Below are positions 15,970-23,891 of a DNA stretch of 64,000 nucleotides, piece after piece. A program made the position numbers and the translations under genes. This stretch comes from CADEDV01 sp964596345. Its GTDB lineage: Bacteria > Bacteroidota > Bacteroidia > Chitinophagales > Chitinophagaceae. The stretch is taken from contig CAZQSZ010000001.1 in NCBI GenBank assembly GCA_964596345.1, forward strand, positions 744,001 through 808,000. The letters run 5' to 3'. Position 1 is the stretch's first letter; each line of letters starts with the position of its first letter. Below the pieces are notes generated by a model. It saw only the letters and a program-made list of their open reading frames with translations, had not been told where the DNA came from and made no database searches.

Positions 15970-17415
15970 GTGATCAAAAAATTAGATAAACTCATCATCA
16001 AAGCCTTTATCGGGCCTTTTATCGCAACGTTCTTTATTACGTTGCTGGTGCTGGTGATGCAGTTCTTCTGGCTGTATATCGATGATTTTGTCGGCAAAGG
16101 CCTGGGCGCCGGTTTGATCCTTGAATTTATCTGGTACCAGGGAGCCGTGCTGGTACCCTTAGCCCTTCCGCTGGCCATCCTGCTTTCTTCACTGATGACT
16201 TTTGGTAACCTGGGTGAAAGTTTTGAATTAGTGGCCATCAAAGCGGCGGGCATCTCTTTGTTGCGGTTTATGCGGCCTTTATTTTTTGTGACCTTGCTTA
16301 TTTGCGGGGTGGCTTTCCTTTTCTCCAATAATATCATTCCGATCGCTAACCTGAAATCAAGAACACTGCTGGCAGATATTGTGTACGCTAAACCCGCCTT
16401 CGACCTGAAAGAAGGGGTGTTTTATGATAAGATCAATGGCTTTGCGATCAAGATCGGGAAGAAAGAATCCAACGACAGCATTATCCGGGATGTGATCATC
16501 TACGAACAGACCAATCCGGTGCAGGATAATTTTATTATCGCCAAAAGTGGTGTAATGCGGGTCACAGACGACAAAAGATATCTTGAATTCAACCTGCGGG
16601 ACGGCTGGCGTTACCAGGAACGAACCAGCAATGCTTATGTTACCAACACAGAATTTGTGCGCCTGGGTTTTAAAGAATATACCAAACAGTTTGATCTCAG
16701 CGCCTTTCAGTTTGTAAGAACTGATGATAGTGTCAATAAGAATAATGAACGGGTGTTGAGTATGCGGCAACTGGACATAGCAATCGACTCACTCAGAAAA
16801 GAGAATGATGCGATCAGGACGCAGTTGACAAAAACAATGTATGCAACCTGGACTTTTACGAAATACATTGACAGCAACTGGTCAAAACAGGAAGTGATTG
16901 ATACGGGCACAAGAAAAAAGGCTGCCACTTTTTCGCAATGGCTGCCCGACTCTGCAAAGACGGATGTGGCTCAGCGGGCCTCCGGACAAGTTAATTCTAT
17001 AAGGGTCGGTCTTGAATCAACTGCTACAAATTTAAAGGACCGGGAACGAATTTTCAGGAAACATAAAATCGAATGGCACCGGAAAATATCTCTTTCCCTT
17101 GCCTGTCTTGTTTTGTTCCTGATCGGGGCACCATTGGGTTCTATTATCCGTAAAGGTGGATTGGGAACACCCCTGATATTTGCCATCATCTTCTTTATGG
17201 TCTTTTATTTCTCCAGTACCATGGGAGAAAAATTTGCCAAAGAAAATACCCTGAGCCCCTTGATGGGTATGTGGCTGGCCACTTTTGTCCTGGTGCCCAT
17301 CGGTTTATTCCTTACTTACAAAGCCATGCGGGATTCGCAATTATTTAATAAAGAGTCTTATCACCGGCTTGCCAAAAAGCTGAGGTCTTTTTTCAACCGT
17401 AAACAGGCGGTTTAA
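15970..17415 (+). CDS. LptF/LptG family permease (YjgP/YjgQ)
   Basis: A 481-residue inner-membrane protein that, with LptB ATPase, extracts lipopolysaccharide for transport to the outer membrane. Start is GTG at 15970, giving MIKKLDKLIIKAFIGPFIATFFITLL, the conserved opening. Three N-terminal membrane helices, a long periplasmic domain (about residues 120-350) and three C-terminal helices match the family layout. The insert around residues 250-340 is typical of the larger Bacteroidota versions. Whether it is LptF or LptG cannot be settled without the partner. Confidence 0.92.
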   Translation: MIKKLDKLIIKAFIGPFIATFFITLLVLVMQFFWLYIDDFVGKGLGAGLILEFIWYQGAVLVPLALPLAILLSSLMTFGNLGESFELVAIKAAGISLLRFMRPLFFVTLLICGVAFLFSNNIIPIANLKSRTLLADIVYAKPAFDLKEGVFYDKINGFAIKIGKKESNDSIIRDVIIYEQTNPVQDNFIIAKSGVMRVTDDKRYLEFNLRDGWRYQERTSNAYVTNTEFVRLGFKEYTKQFDLSAFQFVRTDDSVNKNNERVLSMRQLDIAIDSLRKENDAIRTQLTKTMYATWTFTKYIDSNWSKQEVIDTGTRKKAATFSQWLPDSAKTDVAQRASGQVNSIRVGLESTATNLKDRERIFRKHKIEWHRKISLSLACLVLFLIGAPLGSIIRKGGLGTPLIFAIIFFMVFYFSSTMGEKFAKENTLSPLMGMWLATFVLVPIGLFLTYKAMRDSQLFNKESYHRLAKKLRSFFNRKQAV

Positions 17416-17472
17416 TATTATCTTTTTCCTTGCTGATTTCAGTTAATTTCGGGCACCATTCAATAGCTCTCT

Positions 17473-18246
17473 ATGCGACTACTCTTTTTTTGTTTGCCGG
17501 TACTGCTGACTGCCTGTAATTCTTCGGGTGAAACTAAAAAGAAAGAGGCTGTTATAAACAACAGCCCGGAACAAATCACTAATGAACAGGTAGCTGTTAT
17601 TATACCTGCAGAATTAAGGGCGGATCAGGTGCCTCCATCGCTTAAGTTCCGTGGAAAAATTAATGAAGCCTGGCAATGGACGGATAACCTGGGGGATAAT
17701 ATTCTTATAACTTCTTATGTTGAAGCTTTCGGGGATAAACAAAAAAACGAATTTGGGGTAGAGAGCCAAACAGCAGAATTGCATGCTTTTCATTTCGTGA
17801 AAAAGGATACAGGATATGCATTGCTTTGGAAAGTCAGTGATGCGATGAAATCATGCCCATTTGATCTTACTGTTGCTTTTATGAAGGGTTCAGCCACTAT
17901 CACTGATCTTGACAGTAATGGTATTGCTGAAACAACCATTCAATACAAATTGGCCTGCCGCAGCGATGTTTCCCCTGCCTATATGAAATTGATTATGCAC
18001 CAGGATACGGTCAAATATTCATTACGTGGACCTATGTGGATCAAAGCCGGCGAAAAAGATAGGTTTACTGTTACCGAAAGCGATGTGAACCTGGAGAAGC
18101 TGCCCCCCAAAGCAGATGAGTATGAACAAATCCTGCAAAGTTTCGGCCGCTATGAATCGGAAAAGGAATTTGCCGGTGCCCCGGCTGTTTTTTTGCAACA
18201 TGCCCGGAAACAGTGGATGAAATATGTAAAGGAAAGTTTTGAATAA
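17473..18246 (+). CDS. Hypothetical lipoprotein (M949_RS01915-like)
   Basis: A 257-residue protein with lipoprotein signal MRLLFFCLPVLLTAC, cysteine at residue 15. The mature part contains WTDNLGDNILITS and ITDLDSNGIAETTIQY, resembling from memory a Bacteroidota family labelled M949_RS01915, whose function is poorly known. The 3' end overlaps the next gene by 8 bp if the TTG start there is right, so the two are probably co-transcribed. Confidence 0.75.
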   Translation: MRLLFFCLPVLLTACNSSGETKKKEAVINNSPEQITNEQVAVIIPAELRADQVPPSLKFRGKINEAWQWTDNLGDNILITSYVEAFGDKQKNEFGVESQTAELHAFHFVKKDTGYALLWKVSDAMKSCPFDLTVAFMKGSATITDLDSNGIAETTIQYKLACRSDVSPAYMKLIMHQDTVKYSLRGPMWIKAGEKDRFTVTESDVNLEKLPPKADEYEQILQSFGRYESEKEFAGAPAVFLQHARKQWMKYVKESFE

Positions 18247-19240
18247 ACAGCCTGTGACAACACAACAACAAAATCTAAGCGTACAAAAATGGGTGGCCGC
18301 CGTATCAGTAGTATTGCTGGCAGTTAAAGTAATTGCTTATTACTCCACTCACTCTGTATCTATTCTTACAGATGCATTAGAGAGCATCGTAAACGTAGCA
18401 GCAGGTTTTATCGGCTTGTATAGTTTATTCATTGCGGCCAAACCCCGGGATATTGATCATCCCTACGGGCATGGAAAGGCAGAGTTTCTTTCAGCCGCCG
18501 TGGAAGGAACATTGATTGGCAGCGCAGGAGCTATTATTCTTTATAAAGCCATTCAAAATCTTATTAATCCCGTTGAACTGGAGAAGATCGATTATGGAAT
18601 TATCCTCGTGGCCATAACGGCAGTGGTCAATTTCCTGTTAGGCTACTATTGCCTGCAGGTTGGAAAAAGGAATAATTCAGCGGCATTAGCTGCAAGTGGA
18701 AAACACCTGCAAAGTGATACCTGGTCCACATTGGGAATCGTTGTCGGGCTTGTTCTTTTATATATGACCGGGGAAAAATGGATCGATAGCGTTGTCGCCA
18801 TTGTTTTTGGGATATTTATTATGTATACTGGTTACAGGATTATCCGTAGTTCAGTGGCGGGTATCATGGATGAGGCCGACAAGAACTTATTAACAAAGCT
18901 GGTGGCAGTTTTAAATGCCAGCCGCAAGCCCAACTGGATTGACCTGCACAACCTGCGGGTCATAAAATATGGAAGTGTACTGCATATGGATTGCCATCTT
19001 ACAGTTCCCTGGTACCTGAATGTACATGAGGCGCACCACGAGATTGATGTGCTGGCAGCATTGGTGAGAAAAGAGTTTGGAGAATCAGTGGAGTTTTTTG
19101 TGCATTCGGATGGATGCCTTCCTTTTTCCTGTCGTATTTGCGACAAGAAGGAATGTTCCGAACGAAAGCATAATTTTGAACAACGGATCGGCTGGACACT
19201 GGAGAATATTCTTCAAAATCAAAAACACCAGCTGGCATAG
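18239..19240 (+). CDS. Cation diffusion facilitator (CDF) metal efflux protein
   Basis: A 333-residue proton-coupled exporter of divalent metals such as Zn, Fe or Mn. Membrane helices carry the metal-site motifs LTDALESIVN and DHPYGHGKAEF in the N-terminal half and SDTWSTLGI later; a cytoplasmic domain follows. The C-terminus has an extra cysteine-rich tail (GCLPFSCRICDKKEC) with four Cys and a His, which may bind metal. No ATG is available near the start: TTG at 18239 or GTG at 18254 are both possible. It is followed 2 bp later by osmC. Confidence 0.9.
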   Translation: MNKQPVTTQQQNLSVQKWVAAVSVVLLAVKVIAYYSTHSVSILTDALESIVNVAAGFIGLYSLFIAAKPRDIDHPYGHGKAEFLSAAVEGTLIGSAGAIILYKAIQNLINPVELEKIDYGIILVAITAVVNFLLGYYCLQVGKRNNSAALAASGKHLQSDTWSTLGIVVGLVLLYMTGEKWIDSVVAIVFGIFIMYTGYRIIRSSVAGIMDEADKNLLTKLVAVLNASRKPNWIDLHNLRVIKYGSVLHMDCHLTVPWYLNVHEAHHEIDVLAALVRKEFGESVEFFVHSDGCLPFSCRICDKKECSERKHNFEQRIGWTLENILQNQKHQLA

Positions 19241-19242
19241 CA

Positions 19243-19638
19243 ATGAAAACAACGACTATTTGGAAAGGAGATCATCGTTTTGAAAGCGAACATGAAGGTA
19301 ACAGGATCAGTGTGGATGGCGATAAGAAGAAAGGACATGGTCCCAAAGCTCTTTTATTATCCGGGTTGGCCGGCTGTTCGGGTATTGATGTGGTGGACAT
19401 CCTGGAAAAGATGCGGGTACAATTTTCCGATTTCTCTATTGAAGTGGAGTCAGAACAAACAGAGGAAAACCCAAAGGTCTTTAAATGGATCCTGATCACG
19501 TATATACTAAAGACAGCTGTTGAGAACGAAGAAAAAGTACGGAAAGCCATTGACCTGTCGCTGGAAAAATATTGTGGCGTTTCAGCTATGCTGCGAAAAA
19601 ATTCGCCAATTAATTATAAATTGGAAATCCTGAAATAG
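19243..19638 (+). CDS. OsmC family protein
   Basis: A 131-residue thiol-dependent peroxidase-like protein. The two family cysteines are present in LAGCSGIDVV and KYCGVSAML. OsmC/Ohr proteins reduce organic hydroperoxides; YhfA-like members are less clear, and this short form resembles the latter. It starts 2 bp after the CDF gene and ends 4 bp before the Rrf2 regulator, so the three are likely an operon. Confidence 0.88.
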   Translation: MKTTTIWKGDHRFESEHEGNRISVDGDKKKGHGPKALLLSGLAGCSGIDVVDILEKMRVQFSDFSIEVESEQTEENPKVFKWILITYILKTAVENEEKVRKAIDLSLEKYCGVSAMLRKNSPINYKLEILK

Positions 19639-19642
19639 ACTT

Positions 19643-20050
19643 ATGCTTTCAATGAAGTCACAATATGCCTTTAAGGCATTAAGTTATCTCACGGTAAAAT
19701 TTAACGAGGGTCCCGTGCTGATCTCCGAGATCGCCAAAAAGAAGAAGATCCCGTTAAAGTTTCTCGAAAATATCCTGCTGGAATTAAAGAAAGCGGGTAT
19801 ACTGGATAGCAAGAAAGGCAAAGGAGGGGGATACTTTCTCCGGCAACGGCCCGATAAGGTAAAAGTAGCTACCGTGATCCGGCTGATCAATGGACCTATT
19901 GCCATGCTGCCTTGCGTAAGTCTCTATTTCTATGAACGTTGCAAGAATTGCGACGAGAAGAAATGCGGCCTTCATGACATGATGGTGGAAGTTCGGGACG
20001 CCACCCTGCAGATTGTTGAGAACAGGACGCTGCAAGACCTTGTCATGTGA
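19643..20050 (+). CDS. Rrf2 family transcriptional regulator with Cys cluster
   Basis: A 135-residue winged-helix regulator opening MLSMKSQYAFKALSYL. The DNA-binding domain spans residues about 1-65, including KGGGYFLRQ. Four cysteines (C91, C100, C103, C108) and H111 lie where IscR and NsrR bind an Fe-S cluster, so a cluster or a thiol sensor is plausible. A downstream ATG at 19652 is possible, but MLSxK openings are common in the family. It immediately precedes the sulfate assimilation genes and is the obvious candidate for their control. Confidence 0.9.
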   Translation: MLSMKSQYAFKALSYLTVKFNEGPVLISEIAKKKKIPLKFLENILLELKKAGILDSKKGKGGGYFLRQRPDKVKVATVIRLINGPIAMLPCVSLYFYERCKNCDEKKCGLHDMMVEVRDATLQIVENRTLQDLVM

Positions 20051-20088
20051 TTATTCTGTTTTGTTTCTTACCAACAATAGTTAGCGGC

Positions 20089-20102
20089 ATCGTTTGCACG
20101 AT
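20089..20102. promoter_or_regulatory. Inverted repeat ATCGT-N4-ACGAT
   Basis: Perfect 5-bp arms in the 120-bp gap between the Rrf2 gene and the peroxiredoxin gene, about 20 bp upstream of the -33 element. Possible operator; the binder is unknown. Confidence 0.3.
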
Positions 20103-20111
20103 ATATTCAGT

Positions 20112-20150
20112 CCACCGGGTTGGTGGGGTAATGAATTAAGCCTATTTTTG
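20112..20150 (+). promoter_or_regulatory. Promoter of the sulfur locus with overlapping inverted repeat
   Basis: TTG at 20120-20122, a 20-nt spacer and TATTTTTG at 20143-20150 match the Bacteroidota consensus well; the start codon follows 20 nt later. The inverted repeat CCACC-N5-GGTGG (20112-20126) overlaps the -33 element and could be a repressor site. Confidence 0.6.
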
Positions 20151-20170
20151 TCTTCACAAAAATTTCAATT

Positions 20171-20806
20171 ATGGCACTACGTCTCGGGGATGTTGCTCCC
20201 AACTTTAAAGCACAAACAACAGAAGGCGAAATAGATTTTTATGATTTCCTGGGAAACGGATGGGGAATATTATTTTCTCACCCCGCTGATTTCACCCCGG
20301 TTTGTACAACTGAACTTGGGAAAACAGCCCTATTACAGGAGGAATTTGCCAAACGAAATGTAAAAGTGCTGGCAGTGAGTGTGGATCCGTTGGATAAGCA
20401 TATGGAGTGGAGAAAAGATATCAATGAAACACAACACTGCTCTGTTAGTTTTCCAATCATCGCTGATGAAGACAGGGTGGTTGCCCTGTTATATGATATG
20501 ATTCACCCGAATGCATCGGCAACTGCTACTGTGCGTTCTTTATTTGTGATCGGGCCCGATAAGCTAATTAAGCTGATGATCATTTATCCAGCTTCAACAG
20601 GTAGAAATTTTTACGAAGTATTAAGAGTGGTGGATTCATTACAGCTGACAGCGGGTTATAGCGTAGCTACACCGGCTGACTGGAAAGCAGGTGAGGATGT
20701 TATCGTTGTTCCGGCAGTGTCAACTGAAGATGCGATCAAGAAATTCCCTAAAGGGGTGAAGGTGGTTAAACCTTACCTGCGCTATACTCCACAACCCAAT
20801 CTTTGA
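20171..20806 (+). CDS. 1-Cys peroxiredoxin (Prx6 type)
   Basis: A 211-residue thiol peroxidase. The peroxidatic site is DFTPVCTTELG, and the C-terminal dimerisation arm (TPADWKAGEDVIV) is typical of the Prx6 subgroup. It is the first gene after the promoter of the sulfur locus, and its TGA stop overlaps the cysH ATG (TGATG), showing tight coupling. The pairing suggests peroxide defence for the redox-sensitive reductases. Confidence 0.93.
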   Translation: MALRLGDVAPNFKAQTTEGEIDFYDFLGNGWGILFSHPADFTPVCTTELGKTALLQEEFAKRNVKVLAVSVDPLDKHMEWRKDINETQHCSVSFPIIADEDRVVALLYDMIHPNASATATVRSLFVIGPDKLIKLMIIYPASTGRNFYEVLRVVDSLQLTAGYSVATPADWKAGEDVIVVPAVSTEDAIKKFPKGVKVVKPYLRYTPQPNL

Positions 20807-21513
20807 TGCTGAGCAGCGAACAGATACAGGAAATAGAGAATAGCTCGTTGCCGGAAGCAATCCGTTTAATCACTGGTTTATTTCCCGGCGAAGTGGTCTT
20901 TTCTTCTTCTTTAGGACAGGAAGACCAGGTGCTCACGGATGTGATCTTCAAAAATGATCTGCCCGTTAAGATCTTCACGATCGATACGGGCAGGTTGTTT
21001 AATGAAACATATGAATTACTCGACCGTACCATTGCCCGGTATAAAAAACCAATACAGGTTTATTTCCCGGAAGCGGCTGATGTGGAAACGTTTGTAGCAG
21101 AAAAAGGGATCAACAGTTTTTATGAATCTGTGGACAACCGTAAGGAATGCTGCTATATCCGGAAAGTGATTCCATTGAACCGTGCATTGAAAGGAACGAA
21201 GGTTTGGATTACCGGTTTAAGGGCTGAACAATCAAGCAACAGGCAACAGATGCCTATGATCGAATGGGCAGAAGATAAACAGTTATATAAGTTCAACCCG
21301 CTGATGAACTGGAGCTATGATGAGATGATCAGTTATATCAATAAACATAATGTGCCCTATAACCGGTTGCATGATAAAGGATTTGTCAGCATCGGATGTG
21401 CACCGTGTACAAGAGCCATTGAACCAGGTGAAGATGCAAGAGCCGGTCGCTGGTGGTGGGAAGCATCGCAGAAAGAATGCGGATTGCATGAAACAAAAGT
21501 GAAAGCGGGATAG
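20806..21513 (+). CDS. cysH: Assimilatory APS/PAPS reductase, Fe-S type
   Basis: A 235-residue enzyme reducing adenylyl sulfate to sulfite with thioredoxin electrons. The nucleotide-binding loop FSSSLGQEDQVL is followed by the 4Fe-4S cysteine pairs ECCYIRK and GCAPCTRA and the C-terminal catalytic KECGLH. The four cluster cysteines point to APS as substrate (family knowledge); no cysC kinase is in the window, which agrees. Start is ATG at 20806, overlapping the peroxiredoxin stop. Confidence 0.95.
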   Translation: MLSSEQIQEIENSSLPEAIRLITGLFPGEVVFSSSLGQEDQVLTDVIFKNDLPVKIFTIDTGRLFNETYELLDRTIARYKKPIQVYFPEAADVETFVAEKGINSFYESVDNRKECCYIRKVIPLNRALKGTKVWITGLRAEQSSNRQQMPMIEWAEDKQLYKFNPLMNWSYDEMISYINKHNVPYNRLHDKGFVSIGCAPCTRAIEPGEDARAGRWWWEASQKECGLHETKVKAG

Positions 21514-21529
21514 TTTTTTTACCAGAATT

Positions 21530-21548
21530 GTTTGCAGTCAATGCAAAC
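21530..21548. promoter_or_regulatory. Inverted repeat GTTTGC-N7-GCAAAC before cysD
   Basis: Perfect 6-bp arms in the 49-bp gap between cysH and cysD. The TGCAAACG half also occurs, reversed, near the inverted repeat at 20089. Possible operator or processing hairpin. Confidence 0.35.
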
Positions 21549-21562
21549 GTACAATAATAGTT

Positions 21563-22471
21563 ATGAGTAAATATCATTTGGATTACCTGGAGCAGCTCGA
21601 AGCAGAGAGTATTCACATTTTTCGTGAAGTGGCTGCTCAATTTGAAAGACCGGCACTCTTATTCAGTGGTGGGAAAGATTCTATTACGATGGTGCACCTG
21701 GCCAAAAAAGCATTTGCGCCGGGAAAAATACCTTTTCCATTAGTGCATATTGATACCGGGCACAATTTCCCGGAAGCACTGGAATTCCGTGACTGGCTGG
21801 CCAACGAAGTCAATGCAACACTGGTTGTCAGGAAAGTGGAAGACACGATTAAACAAAAAAACCTGACGGAACCGAAAGGAAAATTTCCCAGCCGTAACTG
21901 GTTACAGACTTATACACTCTTAGATACGATCGAAGAATTCAAATTTGATGCTTGTATCGGTGGAGCCCGCAGGGATGAGGAAAAAGCAAGGGCAAAGGAA
22001 AGAATATTTTCTGTCCGGGATGAATTTGGGCAATGGAACCCCAAATTGCAACGACCAGAACTCTGGAATATTTACAATGGCAGAATTCATAAGGGGGAGA
22101 ATGTGCGGGTATTCCCGATCAGCAACTGGACAGAACTGGACATCTGGAATTATATCCGCAAAGAAAATATTGATCTTCCGTCTATCTATTTTGCACATGA
22201 GCGGCAGGTGATCGAACATGAAGGGCAGCTGGTGGCCATCAGTGAATTTGTGCAACCAGATGCAAGTGATGTGGTACTGACCAAACAAGTCCGGTACAGA
22301 ACGGTTGGTGATATGACCTGTACAGCTGCGGTTGAATCTGCTGCAGCTAACCTGGATGAAGTGATCAACGAGATCATAGCAACCAGGATCAGTGAGCGGG
22401 GAGAAACCAGGATCGATGATAAAGTAACGGAAGCAGCGATGGAAGATCGGAAGAAGAACGGGTATTTTTAA
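21563..22471 (+). CDS. cysD: Sulfate adenylyltransferase subunit 2
   Basis: A 302-residue ATP pyrophosphatase that makes APS from sulfate and ATP, driven by CysN GTP hydrolysis. The PP-loop LLFSGGKDSITM is near residue 35, and the family segments VHIDTGHNFPE and GGARRDEEKARAKER follow. Length is the usual 300 residues. A 137-bp gap full of hairpins separates it from cysN, although the pair is usually adjacent. Confidence 0.97.
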   Translation: MSKYHLDYLEQLEAESIHIFREVAAQFERPALLFSGGKDSITMVHLAKKAFAPGKIPFPLVHIDTGHNFPEALEFRDWLANEVNATLVVRKVEDTIKQKNLTEPKGKFPSRNWLQTYTLLDTIEEFKFDACIGGARRDEEKARAKERIFSVRDEFGQWNPKLQRPELWNIYNGRIHKGENVRVFPISNWTELDIWNYIRKENIDLPSIYFAHERQVIEHEGQLVAISEFVQPDASDVVLTKQVRYRTVGDMTCTAAVESAAANLDEVINEIIATRISERGETRIDDKVTEAAMEDRKKNGYF

Positions 22472-22473
22472 CT

Positions 22474-22500
22474 CCCAACTCCCTGAAGGGGGGCTTTGGG
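22474..22500. repeat. Intergenic hairpin 1 (CCCAA...CTTTGGG)
   Basis: Imperfect inverted repeat containing CTCCC-TGAA-GGGGG in the cysD-cysN gap. I recall similar sequences as a dispersed intergenic repeat in Bacteroidota genomes. Confidence 0.5.
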
Positions 22501-22532
22501 TAATATTCTTTGTAAATAAATTATCTAACTAT

Positions 22533-22559
22533 TTGGTCTTTCAGTGAGCGAAGGACCAA
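22533..22559. repeat. Intergenic hairpin 2 (TTGGTC...GGACCAA)
   Basis: Arms TTGGTCTTTC and GAAGGACCAA pair with one G-T position around a 7-nt loop, in the cysD-cysN gap. Confidence 0.55.
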
Positions 22560-22569
22560 TACAAATTAA

Positions 22570-22600
22570 GTTCCCTCCTGAGCTTGCCGAAGGAAGGGAC
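22570..22600. repeat. Intergenic hairpin 3 (CTGAGCTTGCCGAAGG type)
   Basis: Arms TTCCCTCCT and AGGAAGGGA pair with a one-base bulge. The centre CCTGAGCTTGCCGAAGG matches a REP-like sequence I have seen in many bacterial genomes. It ends 8 bp before the cysN start. Confidence 0.5.
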
Positions 22601-22608
22601 AAAGTGAT

Positions 22609-23850
22609 ATGGATCTATTACGTTTTATAACTGCAGGTAGCGTCGATGACGGGAAAAGTACACTGATCGGGAGATTGTTGTACGATAGTAAGAATATTCT
22701 CATTGATCAGCTGGAAGCACTGGAAAAGTCAACGAAGAACAGGACCGATGGTTCTGTTGATCTTGCCTTGCTCACCGACGGGCTCAGGGCTGAAAGGGAA
22801 CAGGGTATTACGATTGATGTGGCGTATCGTTACTTTACCACGCCGAAAAGAAAATTCATTATTGCCGATGCTCCCGGTCATGTGCAATACACCCGTAACA
22901 TGATCACCGGTGCTTCTAATGCCAGCCTGATCATTGTTCTGGTAGATGCAAGACAAGGTGTGGTGGAACAGACAAGACGCCATTCTATTATCGCTTCTTT
23001 ATTGAAGATACCGCATGTGGTGGTTGCTATCAATAAGATGGACCTGGTAGGGTACTCGCAGGATGTTTTCAATAATATCGTGATCGACTATGCTGAAGTG
23101 GCGAAGCAATTAGGATTAAAGAATGTGACCTATATCCCGATCAGTGCTTTGAATGGTGATAATATCGTGGACAGATCAGCGATCATCGACTGGTATGATG
23201 GGAAGCCATTGCTGGAATTCCTGGAAGAAGTGGATACGGCACATGATATTGACCTGGATAATGCCCGTTTCCAGGTGCAGTTTGTAATCAGACCTCAGAC
23301 GGAAGAATTACATGACTATCGTGGCTATGCCGGGAAGATTATCAGCGGTATTTATAAAAAAGGGGATAAGGTAAAAGTGTTGCCAGCTGGTTTGGAAACA
23401 ACCATCAGTAAACTGGAAGTGGGTGGACAGGAAGTGGAAGAAGTATTTGCACCGCAGGCGGCCGTTATTCAACTGGCGGATGATATTGATATCAGCCGGG
23501 GCGATGCGATCATTAAAGCAGAAGATACACCTGTTGTCAGCAATGAACTCGAAGTTTTGCTCTGCTGGCTGGATGATAAACCTTTACAGGCGGGCAACAA
23601 GTATTATTTGCAGCACAACAGCCGTTTGGTGAGGGCCGTGGTGAAAAATATTGAATACAAACTGGATGTAAACACCCTTCAGCAACAGCCGGTGGAAGGA
23701 GGGGTAAAACTGAATGAAGTGGTCAAGGCCACGATCAGGACAGCATCAGCACTAGTGTATGATCCGTATGATCAATTTGTTGTAAACGGAAGTGCTATTC
23801 TTGTGGATGAAACAAGCAACAGTACGGTAGCGGCGGTGCTGCTGCAGTAA
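22609..23850 (+). CDS. cysN: Sulfate adenylyltransferase subunit 1 (GTPase)
   Basis: A 413-residue EF-Tu-like GTPase that powers APS synthesis by CysD. P-loop AGSVDDGKST at residue 8, switch II DAPGHVQYTRNM, NKMD and SALNGDN are all present, followed by two beta-barrel domains. There is no C-terminal CysC (APS kinase) domain, consistent with direct APS reduction. Confidence 0.97.
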   Translation: MDLLRFITAGSVDDGKSTLIGRLLYDSKNILIDQLEALEKSTKNRTDGSVDLALLTDGLRAEREQGITIDVAYRYFTTPKRKFIIADAPGHVQYTRNMITGASNASLIIVLVDARQGVVEQTRRHSIIASLLKIPHVVVAINKMDLVGYSQDVFNNIVIDYAEVAKQLGLKNVTYIPISALNGDNIVDRSAIIDWYDGKPLLEFLEEVDTAHDIDLDNARFQVQFVIRPQTEELHDYRGYAGKIISGIYKKGDKVKVLPAGLETTISKLEVGGQEVEEVFAPQAAVIQLADDIDISRGDAIIKAEDTPVVSNELEVLLCWLDDKPLQAGNKYYLQHNSRLVRAVVKNIEYKLDVNTLQQQPVEGGVKLNEVVKATIRTASALVYDPYDQFVVNGSAILVDETSNSTVAAVLLQ

Positions 23851-23891
23851 ATTTTTTTATCTAATTAGTCTATTAAAAAAGTAGAATATTA

